Shown here piece after piece: positions 42,640-50,364 of a stretch of DNA of 64,000 nucleotides. Each line of letters starts with the position of its first letter. Within the stretch, counting starts at the first letter, position 1. The notes beneath the pieces were generated by a model, which did not search any database, had not been told where the DNA came from, and worked only from the letters and a program-made list of their open reading frames with translations. Source of the DNA: Variovorax sp. OAS795 (GTDB taxonomy: Bacteria; Pseudomonadota; Gammaproteobacteria; Burkholderiales; Burkholderiaceae_C); assembly GCF_040546685.1 (NCBI RefSeq), contig NZ_JBEPOH010000002.1, positions 434,001 through 498,000 on the forward strand, given 5' to 3'. The position numbers and the translations under genes were made by a program.

Positions 42640-43751
42640 GGGCGGGCTCCGCCCGCTGCCGCCGTCGCGGCCGGGCTCGCGACGCGCACCTTCTCGCCTT
42701 CGCGCAGCAGGTGCGCGCCGAGCGCAACCACCTGGTCGCCGTGCTTGAGCCGGCCGGCCACCAGCGCACGCTCGCCGTCCAGGCGCTCGACAGCCACGGG
42801 CTGCCAGCGCACCGTCGCCGGATCGCCGCCGATGACCCAGACGCCGGTCGCCGTGCCCGTGTCGAACAGCGCGCCGATCGGCACCTGGACGCCGCCTGCC
42901 GGCATGGCCTGGCCATCGGCGACAGAGACCGTCACCGTGGCGCCCAGGGGTGCGTTGGCGAGTTCACCGTCCAGCACGTAGCGCGCCTCGAAGGTGCGCG
43001 TGAGCTTGTCGGCCGCATCGGAGAGTTGCCTGAGCTTGACGGCGACGCGCATGCCTTCCTTGCCGAACAGCGTGGCCTCGGCGGCGGAGCCGACCGCCGG
43101 GCGCAGCGTTTCGGGCAGCTGGACCACGGCCTCCCTGCGTCCGGCCCGCGCCAGGCGGACCACGGGCTGGCCGGCGCTGACCACCTGCCCGGGCTCGGCC
43201 AGCGTCTCGACCACGGTGCCGTCCGCATCGGCCGTGAGTTCCGCATAGCGATTCGAATTGCGCGCGAGCTCCGATTGCGCTTCGGCGGCAGCGAGCTGCG
43301 CCTGCGCGGCATCCGAGGCCGCCTTGGCCTGGTCATACGCCGAGGCCGAAATGGCGCCGGTACCGCGCAGGTCGCGATAGCGTGCTTCTTCGTCGCTGGC
43401 CTGTTTTGCGCGTGCCCGCGCAGCGCTCACCGCCTCCTGCTGCGCGCGCGCCGCCAGCTGGAGGTCCACGGGATCGAGGCGCACGAGCAATTGCCCGCGC
43501 TTGACCGCCTGCCCTGCATCGACGAATCGCTCCAGCACCTTTCCGGCGACACGGAAACCCAGGTCGCTCTGGACCCGCGCGGCCACGGTGCCGGAGAACG
43601 AGCGCGACCCGGGCAGGGCGGCCTGCACCGTGGCCGCACGCACCAGCGGCGCCTGCGTGCGGGGATCGGCGGGCGCCTTGTCGCCGCAGCCGGTCAATGC
43701 GAACGGCAAGGCGCAGAAGGCTGCGGATGTGAGGAGGTGGCGCGGTTGCAT
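42636..43751 (-). CDS. RND efflux periplasmic adaptor (membrane fusion) lipoprotein
   Basis: This is the adaptor of the RND pump, 371 residues. The signal peptide ends in the lipobox ALTGC with Cys22. VQAALPGSRSFSGTVAARVQSDLGFRVAGKVLERFVDAGQAVKRGQLLVRLDP is the lipoyl half-motif and is followed by a helical hairpin and the second half (ELTADADGTVVETLAEPGQVVSAGQPVVRLA). It is the first gene of the leftward pair with the transporter. A promoter with an operator lies just upstream (43785-43820). Two fusion domains are complete, so it should be functional. Confidence 0.93.
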   Translation of the reverse strand: MQPRHLLTSAAFCALPFALTGCGDKAPADPRTQAPLVRAATVQAALPGSRSFSGTVAARVQSDLGFRVAGKVLERFVDAGQAVKRGQLLVRLDPVDLQLAARAQQEAVSAARARAKQASDEEARYRDLRGTGAISASAYDQAKAASDAAQAQLAAAEAQSELARNSNRYAELTADADGTVVETLAEPGQVVSAGQPVVRLARAGRREAVVQLPETLRPAVGSAAEATLFGKEGMRVAVKLRQLSDAADKLTRTFEARYVLDGELANAPLGATVTVSVADGQAMPAGGVQVPIGALFDTGTATGVWVIGGDPATVRWQPVAVERLDGERALVAGRLKHGDQVVALGAHLLREGEKVRVASPAATAAAGGARP

Positions 43752-43784
43752 GAGGGTCCCATGGGCGAATCGATCAGGACCCAG

Positions 43785-43813
43785 ATTCTGATAATAGTGA
43801 CCAGATTAGTCAA
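43785..43813 (-). promoter_or_regulatory. Probable promoter of the RND adaptor gene
   Basis: Read on the minus strand, TTGACT (43808-43813) and CAGAAT (43785-43790) are spaced by 17 bp and lie 34 bp upstream of the adaptor ATG. The -35 box matches the sigma70 consensus at five of six positions. The TetR operator 43796-43820 covers it. Confidence 0.5.
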
Positions 43814-43820
43814 TAGTCAC
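43796..43820. promoter_or_regulatory. Probable TetR operator 1 (RND pump)
   Basis: AGTGACCA (43796-43803), nine bases, then ATAGTCAC (43813-43820). The same 8-9-8 layout is at 44492-44516. Inner arms GTGAC and GTCAC are inverted repeats 14 bp apart. It overlaps the adaptor promoter, as expected for a repressor site. Confidence 0.75.
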
Positions 43821-43836
43821 ATTGAACTGACGCGGA

Positions 43837-44454
43837 CTAGGGCGACAGGCTGCGCAGCACCAGGCTCGAAAGCTGGGTCGGTGCCTGCGCCGTGTGATCG
43901 GCGCTGAGCTGCAGGATCAGCGGGTTGACGTAGGGGTAGAGGACCAGGTAGATGGCGGCGGCCGTCTCGTCGATCGGGGTCTTGCGCTCGAAGTCGCCGG
44001 ACTCCCGCCCTTGCTTCAGCAGGTCGACCAGCATCTGCCGGATGCATGCTTCGTGGGCGATGGCCGATTGCCAGCGCTCGCTGGCCGCCGAGATGGCGAT
44101 CTCGTAGAGCTTGCGGTCCTGGAAGAACAGCCGCAGGCCCGAATCGACGATGGCCTTGAACATCCGGCGCAGCTTTTCCGGTGGGCTGTCGGTGCCGTCG
44201 ATCGCGGCGCGGATGTCCGCCTCCATCTCGCGCAGGCAGTTCGAGCAGATCATTTCTCCGATCGCCTGCTTGGACTCGAAGAACTTGTAGATGTAGGCCT
44301 TGGAGAAGCCAATGGCCTTGGCAAGGTCCGAAACAGTGGTCTTCTCGTAGCCGTACTGGCTGAAGTGCTCGGTGGCCGCGACGACGATCTGCGCGCGCAC
44401 GTCGTGCTCGGCCGGGCCCCTTGCGACCGGCGAAGAAGAAGTTGCGTTGTTCAT
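43837..44454 (-). CDS. TetR-family regulator of the RND pump
   Basis: This is a TetR-type repressor of 205 residues. The HTH is TVSDLAKAIGFSKAYIYKFFESKQAIGEMI (about 44-73), and the C-terminal ligand domain is variable. It sits between the adaptor and the divergent outer-membrane channel and is flanked on both sides by matching operators, one over the adaptor promoter and one over its own and the channel's promoters. It very likely represses the whole pump and itself. The ligand is presumably a pump substrate. Confidence 0.93.
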   Translation of the reverse strand: MNNATSSSPVARGPAEHDVRAQIVVAATEHFSQYGYEKTTVSDLAKAIGFSKAYIYKFFESKQAIGEMICSNCLREMEADIRAAIDGTDSPPEKLRRMFKAIVDSGLRLFFQDRKLYEIAISAASERWQSAIAHEACIRQMLVDLLKQGRESGDFERKTPIDETAAAIYLVLYPYVNPLILQLSADHTAQAPTQLSSLVLRSLSP

Positions 44455-44491
44455 GGGTGGAGCTTACCGCCCCGAGAAACGAACGACAACA

Positions 44492-44516
44492 AGTGACCAA
44501 TATGAATTATAGTCAC
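44492..44516. promoter_or_regulatory. Probable TetR operator 2 (between tetR and the outer-membrane channel)
   Basis: AGTGACCA (44492-44499), nine bases, ATAGTCAC (44509-44516); both half-sites are identical to those at 43796-43820. Possible -10 boxes for both directions lie inside it: TATAAT on the minus strand (44506-44511) and TATAGT on the plus strand (44508-44513). Binding here should repress both genes. Confidence 0.78.
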
Positions 44517-44562
44517 TGCCTTCTTGCCTGAGTTCTCAGCCCCTTCGACCTGGAACAAGCCC

Positions 44563-46038
44563 ATGTCCTCCAAGCTCCGACCCACCCTTGCCCTCCCCCT
44601 GCTGTTCAGTCTCCTCCTGGGCGGTTGCGCGGTCGGCCCGGACTATGTCCGGCCGGTCCCGAAACTGCCGGACCGGTTCATCGGCGAGGCGGCACTCGCC
44701 GGGCGATCCGCCATCGCCGATGCCGAGCTGGTGGCGTGGTGGACCGGATTCGGCGATGCGCAACTGGGCCGCCATGTCGAACAGGCGCTGAACCAGAATC
44801 TCGATCTTGCGCAGGCCTCGGCCCGCGTGGCACAGGCCCGGGCCGGGCTCGGTGCAGCGAACGCCGCCTTGCTGCCCTCGGGCAATCTCGGCGCGCAAGC
44901 CGCGAGGGCCTACCAATCGGTGGAGACGCCGCTGGGCCAGGTGCTGAACGCGCAGCCGGGTTTCGAGCGCTACGGCAACGCCTACGAAGCGAACCTCGGC
45001 GCCAGCTGGGAGCTGGACATCTTCGGCGGCCTGCGCCGTGGACGCGAAGCCGCACTGGCCGATTACCAGGCCTCGGAGGCAGGGGCCGCCGCCACGCGCC
45101 TGGCCGTGGCCGCGCAGACCGCCGACATCTACATCGCGCTGCGCGGATTGCAAACCCGTCTCGGCATTGCGCGCCGGCAAGCCGCCACGCAGCAGGAGCT
45201 GGTGGCCAGGATCGATCTGCGCCACGGCAAGGGGCTGGCCTCGGAACTCCAGTTGCGCCAGGCCGAGGGCGCGCTGTCGCAGGTGCGTGCGTCCGTGCCG
45301 CCGCTTGAGGCGGGCGAGGCCGCGGCGATGAACGCGCTCGATGTGATGCTGGGTGCGGCGCCGGGCACGCACCGCGCCGAACTGGCGGCGGCTGCGGCCA
45401 TCCCCGTCGCGCCGCGCATCGGCGCCGCCGGATCACCCGCCGAATTGCTGCGGCGCCGTCCCGACCTGATTGCCGCCGAGCGGCGCCTTGCCGCGGCCAA
45501 TGCCCGCATCGGCGTTGCCGTGTCCGAGTACTACCCGAAGCTGTCGCTGGGAGGAACGATCGGCAGCGCGACGTCGGTGGCCAGCGGCAACCTGTTCACC
45601 GGAGGCGCGAGCCAGGCCGCGGCCCTGCTCGGCCTGCGCTGGCGGCTGTTCGACTTCGGGCGCATCGATGCACAGATCGAACTTGCCAAGGGCCAGGACG
45701 CGGAGCTGCTCGCGGCCTACCGGCTTGCCGCGCTGCGTGCGACCGAAGATGTGGAGAACGCCTTTTCTGCCCTGGTCAGGCGCGAAGAGCAAGCCGCGCT
45801 GCTCGCACAGGGAGAGGCATCGCTCGGGCGTGCAAGGGAGGCGTCTTTCGCGGCGTACCAGCGAGGCGTGGTGAGCCTGGTCGAAGTGCTGCAGGCCGAT
45901 GAAAGCATGCTGCGCGTCGCCGATGCAAGAGCGCAGGCGCAAACGGAATCGGCGCGATCGGCTGTGGCTGCATTCAAGGCGCTGGGCGGCGGCTGGGAGG
46001 CCGAGCCCATCCGGGCGGCGGCGTTCCAGCCGCGTTGA
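44563..46038 (+). CDS. Outer-membrane efflux lipoprotein, NodT/OprM family
   Basis: This is the outer-membrane channel of the RND pump, 491 residues. The signal peptide ends in LLLGGC (lipobox, Cys22), and the protein begins AVGPDYVRP, the typical NodT/OprM start. The two repeats of the TolC fold are visible: WWTGFGDAQLGRHVEQALNQNLDLAQASARVAQARAGL and RRPDLIAAERRLAAANARIGVAVSEYYPKLSLGG, the second being the best-conserved motif. ATG at 44563 is used; an upstream TTG at 44524 is unlikely. It is divergent from the TetR gene across operator 2, while the other pump genes lie beyond tetR on the opposite strand. Confidence 0.92.
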   Translation: MSSKLRPTLALPLLFSLLLGGCAVGPDYVRPVPKLPDRFIGEAALAGRSAIADAELVAWWTGFGDAQLGRHVEQALNQNLDLAQASARVAQARAGLGAANAALLPSGNLGAQAARAYQSVETPLGQVLNAQPGFERYGNAYEANLGASWELDIFGGLRRGREAALADYQASEAGAAATRLAVAAQTADIYIALRGLQTRLGIARRQAATQQELVARIDLRHGKGLASELQLRQAEGALSQVRASVPPLEAGEAAAMNALDVMLGAAPGTHRAELAAAAAIPVAPRIGAAGSPAELLRRRPDLIAAERRLAAANARIGVAVSEYYPKLSLGGTIGSATSVASGNLFTGGASQAAALLGLRWRLFDFGRIDAQIELAKGQDAELLAAYRLAALRATEDVENAFSALVRREEQAALLAQGEASLGRAREASFAAYQRGVVSLVEVLQADESMLRVADARAQAQTESARSAVAAFKALGGGWEAEPIRAAAFQPR

Positions 46039-46056
46039 GATTGGCGGCCGCGGCCG

Positions 46057-46647
46057 TCAGGAGCCCTTGGACGGCTTTGCCGGGGCTTCGTCCAGCGCAT
46101 GCGTCTGGTCGATGAAGCGGCGGCTGGAGGCGAGGATCTCCTTGCGGGTGCGCTCTGATTCGACGGCGCGGGACAGCACCAGCGCGCCGACACACTGGGC
46201 CAGCAGCGCCCAGGCCGCATCCGGATCGCCGATGCGCGAGCTCCAGCTCTTCTGCAGGCGCTTCAGCCCCTCCTCGACGGCCGCGCGCACTTCGGGTCCC
46301 GCGCGGGCGATCTCGGGGCCGAGGGCCGGCAGGACGCAGCCGGTTTCGGGATGCAGCGCATGGTACGAACTGAGATAGCTGCGCAGGCGCTTGGCGACGT
46401 GGTCGGGCGGCGAATCGCGATCCCCGGCCAGCATGTCGGTGCTGTTCGAGATCTCGTGCTCGAGGAGCTCGGCGAACAGCGCCTCCTTGGACGGGAAATG
46501 CCCATAGAAGGCGCCGCCGGTCAGGCCGATGCTGGCCATCAGTTCATCGACGCCGGTGGTTCCGAAACCACCCTTCTTGGCAATGGCACGGGCATTCGCC
46601 AGCAGCTTCTTGCGGGTTTCCTCTTTGTGCGTGGTCGGATAGCGCAT
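46057..46647 (-). CDS. TetR-family regulator of the Liv/acyl-CoA operon
   Basis: This is a TetR-type repressor, 196 residues. The N-terminal HTH is TTGVDELMASIGLTGGAFYGHFPSKEALFAELLEHEIS. The ATG at 46647 is preferred to one at 46683 because the -10 box of its promoter (46679-46684) covers the upstream codon. It is divergent from livH; both promoters carry the same 19-bp operator type. Its 3' end converges on the outer-membrane channel with an 18-bp gap. It is the obvious repressor of the transport/beta-oxidation operon; ligands of related proteins are often acyl-CoAs, which is an inference here. Confidence 0.92.
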   Translation of the reverse strand: MRYPTTHKEETRKKLLANARAIAKKGGFGTTGVDELMASIGLTGGAFYGHFPSKEALFAELLEHEISNSTDMLAGDRDSPPDHVAKRLRSYLSSYHALHPETGCVLPALGPEIARAGPEVRAAVEEGLKRLQKSWSSRIGDPDAAWALLAQCVGALVLSRAVESERTRKEILASSRRFIDQTHALDEAPAKPSKGS

Positions 46648-46678
46648 GAATGGGCCTCTGCAGATCGTGGGAGCGTCC

Positions 46679-46706
46679 ATCATAGCATGCCGCTCGTTTG
46701 GTAAAC
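46679..46706 (-). promoter_or_regulatory. Probable tetR promoter
   Basis: On the minus strand GTTTAC (46701-46706) and TATGAT (46679-46684) are 16 bp apart. The -10 matches five of six consensus positions. The operator at 46695-46713 overlaps the -35, which fits autorepression. Confidence 0.5.
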
Positions 46707-46713
46707 GAACGTA
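46695..46713. promoter_or_regulatory. 19-bp operator A of the Liv/acyl-CoA TetR regulator
   Basis: CGTTTGGTAAACGAACGTA fits the pattern CGTTY-NNN-AAACG-NN-CGTW shared with 46816-46834 and 63981-63999. It contains two overlapping dyads, CGTTT-N3-AAACG and AACG-N2-CGTT (last base mismatched). It overlaps the tetR promoter. Confidence 0.7.
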
Positions 46714-46778
46714 CTTTCATCGCGGTTCCCGCCCCCCGGACCGAGGGTTTGTCCCTGCGCCAAAGCGGCTGCGGCGTG

Positions 46779-46808
46779 TTGACGCTGCCCTCGATGCAAA
46801 CCTATAGT
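46779..46808 (+). promoter_or_regulatory. Probable sigma70 promoter of the livHMGFJ operon
   Basis: TTGACG (46779-46784) and TATAGT (46803-46808) are spaced by 18 bp, each with five of six consensus bases. The start of transcription would be near 46815, at the edge of operator B. Confidence 0.65.
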
Positions 46809-46815
46809 TCACTAC

Positions 46816-46834
46816 CGTTTACCAAACGATCGTT
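46816..46834. promoter_or_regulatory. 19-bp operator B in front of livH
   Basis: CGTTTACCAAACGATCGTT starts 8 bp after the -10 box and ends 17 bp before the livH ATG. Its first 13 bases are the exact reverse complement of 46695-46707, and AACGATCGTT is a perfect 10-bp palindrome. The position over the transcription start suggests repression. Confidence 0.75.
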
Positions 46835-46850
46835 ATTTAAAGCAAAGCCG

Positions 46851-47723
46851 ATGACCCAACTGACCCAGCTGATCGTTCAAGGCATCTCCAGCGGTGCCAT
46901 CTACGGTCTCGTCGCACTCGGCCTCGTGCTCAGCTACAAGGCGACCGAGGTCCTCAACTTTGCGCAGGGCGACGTGGTGATGCTCTCCGCGTTCCTCGGC
47001 TGGGGCCTGGTCGTCGCGGCGGGGCTTCCGTTCTGGCTCGCCTTCGTCGCGGTGCTGTGCATCTCGGCGGCGCTGTGCTTCCTGCTGGAAGCCAGGATCA
47101 TGCGCAGGATCGTCGGCCGCCCGCAGTTCTCGGGCGTCATGCTCACCATCGGGATCGGCTTCATGATCCGCGGCGGCGTCAGCATGTTCTTCGGGCCCGA
47201 GTCGCGCAGCTATCCCACGCCGTGGACGGGCCAATCGATGCAGCTCGGCGGCAGCGTGGTGGCCGAGCTCAACCTGGTGATCGTCGGCGCCGCCATGGGC
47301 GTGACGGCGCTCCTGTATTACTTCCTGCGCCGCACCACGCTCGGCATCGCCATCCACGCGACATCGCAGAACCAGCTGGCGGCCTATCTGTGCGGCGTGC
47401 GCGTGAAGCGGCTCAACTCGCTGGTGTGGGGCATCTCCGGTGCCATCGCCGCACTGTGCGGGCTGCTGCTCGCGCCGATCACGCTGGTCGACCTGGGCCT
47501 GTGGTTCGTCATGCTCAAGGCGCTGGCGGCACTGGTTCTCGGGGGCTTCGGGAGCGCGCCGGGCGCGGTCATCGGCGGGCTCCTCATCGGCCTCATCGAA
47601 CAGTTCGCGGGCGTCTACCTGCCCGACGGCGTGAAGGACGTGGCGCCCTACCTGGTGCTCATCGCGGTTCTCGTCTTGTATCCGCGCGGGATCCTGGGCG
47701 AAAGCCACGGCCGGAGGGTCTGA
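46851..47723 (+). CDS. livH: LivH-family ABC transporter permease
   Basis: This is the first permease of a second HAAT transporter, 290 residues. QLIVQGISSGAIYGLVALGLVLSYKATEVLNFAQGDVVMLSAF is the family N-terminus, and LVLGGFGSAPGAVIGGLLIGLIEQFAG is the conserved coupling region. ATG at 46851 follows operator B; a longer frame to 46698 would run through the promoter. It is the first gene of a nine-gene operon that ends with beta-oxidation enzymes, so the transported compound is probably a carboxylic acid later activated with CoA. Confidence 0.94.
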   Translation: MTQLTQLIVQGISSGAIYGLVALGLVLSYKATEVLNFAQGDVVMLSAFLGWGLVVAAGLPFWLAFVAVLCISAALCFLLEARIMRRIVGRPQFSGVMLTIGIGFMIRGGVSMFFGPESRSYPTPWTGQSMQLGGSVVAELNLVIVGAAMGVTALLYYFLRRTTLGIAIHATSQNQLAAYLCGVRVKRLNSLVWGISGAIAALCGLLLAPITLVDLGLWFVMLKALAALVLGGFGSAPGAVIGGLLIGLIEQFAGVYLPDGVKDVAPYLVLIAVLVLYPRGILGESHGRRV

Positions 47724-47727
47724 CACC

Positions 47728-48801
47728 ATGGCACGCTACGAAACGGGATTCGAAGACGGCCGGCGCCTGCTGCGCGGCAAGCAAGAGCGGCTCGCGTACG
47801 GCCTGCTCGCCGTGGCCCTGGTTGCCGCGCCATGGGTGCTGCCGGCCTATCACATCGGCGAGGCGACCTTCATCCTCATCATGTGCGTCGCGAGCCTCGG
47901 GCTCATGATGCTGACCGGCTTCACCGGCCAGGTGTCGCTCGGCCAGTCGGCGTTCGTCGGCATCGGCGCGTACATCCACACCATCCTGCTGACCCAGGGC
48001 GTGCCGCTGCCGGTGTCGCTGCTCCTGACCACCGCGGGCGCGGCGCTCGGCGGGCTGCTCGTGGGCATGCCGGCCATCCGCGTATCGGGCCTGCACCTGG
48101 CGATGGTCACCATGGCGTTCGCCATCGTGTGCGAGCATGTGATCGGCCGGTGGAAGAGCGTCACCGCGGGGCACAGCGGCATGGCCGTTCCGGATCCGAC
48201 GCTGTTCGGGCTCAGCCTCGGCGGTCCGCGTGCGTTCTACTTCCTTTGCCTGGTGGTGCTGGCGGTGGTGTTGATCCTGCTGGTCAACCTGATGCGTTCC
48301 GCCACCGGCCGCGCCTTCATCGGCATCCGCGACTCCGAGGCGGCGGCGCAGGGCCTGGGCATCGACGTCGCGCGCACCAAGGTTCTGGCCTTCAGCCTTT
48401 CGGCCGCGTGCTCCGGGCTTGCCGGTGCATTGCTCGCCCACCAGATGCAGCACATCACGCCGGAAGCCTTCGGCCTCGCGCTCTCGTTGCAGCTCGTGCT
48501 GATGGTGTTCATCGGCGGCCTCGGCAGCCTGCGCGGCGCCATCCTCGGCGCGATCCTGATCGGCCTGCTGCCGTCGTTCATCTCATCGCTGAAGGAGGCG
48601 CTGCCCGCGAAGCTCGGTGCGCAGTTCGGCCTGGAGCTCTTCGTCTACGGCGCCGTGCTGACCTTCTTCGTGCTGCTCGAGCCGGGCGGCCTGAACGCAC
48701 GCTGGGTGCGCATCCGCAAGGTGCTGGCCGAGTTCCCCTGGGTGCGCAAGAGCAGCGTCCACAAGACCAAGGTCTACATGAAATCGGAGCGTTACCGATG
48801 A
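47728..48801 (+). CDS. livM: LivM-family ABC transporter permease
   Basis: This is the second permease, 357 residues. The motif LMMLTGFTGQVSLGQSAFVGIGAYIHTILL is the LivM signature, and LVLMVFIGGLGSLRGAILGAILIGLLPSF is the coupling loop. The N-terminal extension of about 30 residues and a basic C-terminus are longer than in E. coli LivM but common in Betaproteobacteria. It starts 4 bp after livH and overlaps livG by ATGA at 48798. Confidence 0.94.
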   Translation: MARYETGFEDGRRLLRGKQERLAYGLLAVALVAAPWVLPAYHIGEATFILIMCVASLGLMMLTGFTGQVSLGQSAFVGIGAYIHTILLTQGVPLPVSLLLTTAGAALGGLLVGMPAIRVSGLHLAMVTMAFAIVCEHVIGRWKSVTAGHSGMAVPDPTLFGLSLGGPRAFYFLCLVVLAVVLILLVNLMRSATGRAFIGIRDSEAAAQGLGIDVARTKVLAFSLSAACSGLAGALLAHQMQHITPEAFGLALSLQLVLMVFIGGLGSLRGAILGAILIGLLPSFISSLKEALPAKLGAQFGLELFVYGAVLTFFVLLEPGGLNARWVRIRKVLAEFPWVRKSSVHKTKVYMKSERYR

Positions 48802-49562
48802 GCGCTGGATTCTTCGAAGTCGAGCGGCTGAGCCTTTCGTTCGGCGGCGTCAAGGCCGTGCGCGACGTGAGCTTCTCGATCCGCGCGGGAGAGATCCTCG
48901 CGGTCATCGGACCGAACGGCGCGGGCAAGACATCGCTCCTGAACCTCGTCACGCGCGTGTTCGATGCCACCAGCGGCAGCATCCGCTTCAACGGCCAGGA
49001 CATCCTGCGCCTGGCGCGGCACGACGTGGTCCGCCAGGGCATTGCGCGCACGTTCCAGAACATCGAACTGTTCGAAGGCGCCACGGTGCTGGAGAACCTG
49101 CTGCTCGGCCGCCATCGCGCGAACCACGGCAACTTCTTCTCGCAGATGTTCAACCTGCCCTCGGTGCAGCGCGCGGAAGCCCACACGCGTGAGCGTGTCG
49201 AGGACGTCGTGCGGCTGCTGGACCTCGCGCCCTTCCGCCACCGGCCGGTGGCGGAACTGCCTTACGGCGTGCGCAAGGTCGTCGAGCTCGGCCGCGCGCT
49301 GGCCGCGGAGCCTCGGTTGCTGCTGCTGGACGAGCCCGCCTCGGGGCTGAACCCCGAGGAGACGCGCAGGCTCGCGTACTGGCTCGAAGACATCCAGGCC
49401 GAACTGGGCATCACCGTGGTCATGGTGGAACACGACATGTCGCTGGTCGCCGCCGTGGCCAACCGGGTGGTGGTGATGGACCAGGGCCAGGTGCTGACCG
49501 ATGGCACGCCGGCAGAGGTGCAGGCCGACCCCCGCGTGATTGCGGCTTACCTGGGGACCTGA
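48798..49562 (+). CDS. livG: LivG-family ABC transporter ATPase
   Basis: This is an ABC ATPase of 254 residues. Walker A is VIGPNGAGKTSLLN, the family-specific segment is GIARTFQNIELFEGATVLENLLLGRH, the signature region is ELPYGVRKVVELGRALA, where the usual LSGG is replaced by LPYG as in many LivG proteins, and Walker B is LLLLDEPASGLN. The H-loop is VVMVEHDMSLV. It pairs with LivF on the two permeases. Confidence 0.94.
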   Translation: MSAGFFEVERLSLSFGGVKAVRDVSFSIRAGEILAVIGPNGAGKTSLLNLVTRVFDATSGSIRFNGQDILRLARHDVVRQGIARTFQNIELFEGATVLENLLLGRHRANHGNFFSQMFNLPSVQRAEAHTRERVEDVVRLLDLAPFRHRPVAELPYGVRKVVELGRALAAEPRLLLLDEPASGLNPEETRRLAYWLEDIQAELGITVVMVEHDMSLVAAVANRVVVMDQGQVLTDGTPAEVQADPRVIAAYLGT

Positions 49563-49566
49563 TCTC

Positions 49567-50349
49567 ATGACTTCTCTGCTCTCCGTTCGCAATCTCGAGA
49601 CCTGGTACGGCCCCGTGCGTGCACTGCACGGCGTGAGCCTCGAAGTGCAGGCCGCGCAGATCGTCACGGTGCTGGGCGCCAATGGCGCCGGCAAGACGAC
49701 CTTGCTCAACACCATTGCGGGCGTGCTCGCGCCCTCCAACGGAACCGTCGAGTTCGAGGGACGCCCGATCGGCGGCAAGGACGCCGACGAGGTCGCTCGA
49801 GGCGGCGTGGTGCTGGTGCCCGAAGGCCGCCAGATCTTTCCGTTCCTCACCATCGCGGAGAACCTGCGCATGGGCGCGTTCGCCCGCAAGGACGCGGAGA
49901 TCGCACGCGACATCGAGCAGATGTACGACTGGTTCCCGCGCCTGCGCGAACGCCAGCGCCAGCAGGCCGGCCTGCTTTCGGGCGGCGAGCAGCAGATGCT
50001 GGCGATCAGCCGCGCGCTGATGGGGCGACCGCGCCTGCTGCTGCTGGACGAGCCGTCGCTGGGCCTGTCGCCGCTGTTCACAAAGGACATCTTCGCCATC
50101 ATCCGGCGCATCCGCGAGCAGACCCGGACCGCCGTGCTGGTGGTCGAGCAGAACGCAGCCATCGCGCTGGCCACCGCTGACCACGGCTATGTCGTCGAAC
50201 TGGGGCGCGTGGCCGCCGCCGGAAGCTGCGAGGCCCTCTCGCAGCGCGAAGACATCAAGGAGTTTTACCTGGGTGGCGCTTCGCACCACCTGCCGCAAGG
50301 TGTCGCTGGCGGGATCCGGCCCGCACGGCGACGCCCTTCCTGGAACTGA
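49567..50349 (+). CDS. livF: LivF-family ABC transporter ATPase
   Basis: This is the second ATPase, 260 residues. ETWYGPVRALHGVSLEV begins the domain, Walker A is VLGANGAGKTTLLN, LVPEGRQIFPFLTIAENLRMGAF is the LivF signature, the ABC signature is LLSGGEQQMLAISRALM, and Walker B is LLLLDEPSLGLSP. The last 25 residues (HHLPQGVAGGIRPARRRPSWN) are an unusual basic tail. It is followed by the binding-protein gene after 15 bp. Confidence 0.94.
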   Translation: MTSLLSVRNLETWYGPVRALHGVSLEVQAAQIVTVLGANGAGKTTLLNTIAGVLAPSNGTVEFEGRPIGGKDADEVARGGVVLVPEGRQIFPFLTIAENLRMGAFARKDAEIARDIEQMYDWFPRLRERQRQQAGLLSGGEQQMLAISRALMGRPRLLLLDEPSLGLSPLFTKDIFAIIRRIREQTRTAVLVVEQNAAIALATADHGYVVELGRVAAAGSCEALSQREDIKEFYLGGASHHLPQGVAGGIRPARRRPSWN

Positions 50350-50364
50350 GAAAAGGACCCTGCC

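Noticed and set aside
39565..42981. Very long open frame on the plus strand opposite the RND transporter
   Set aside because: It is a shadow frame caused by high GC; composition is dominated by Arg, His and Gln, with no domains, while the minus-strand RND protein is unmistakable.
46648..46683. Upstream start of the TetR gene at 46683
   Set aside because: Position 46679-46684 is the probable -10 box of its own promoter, and TetR similarity begins at the ATG at 46647.
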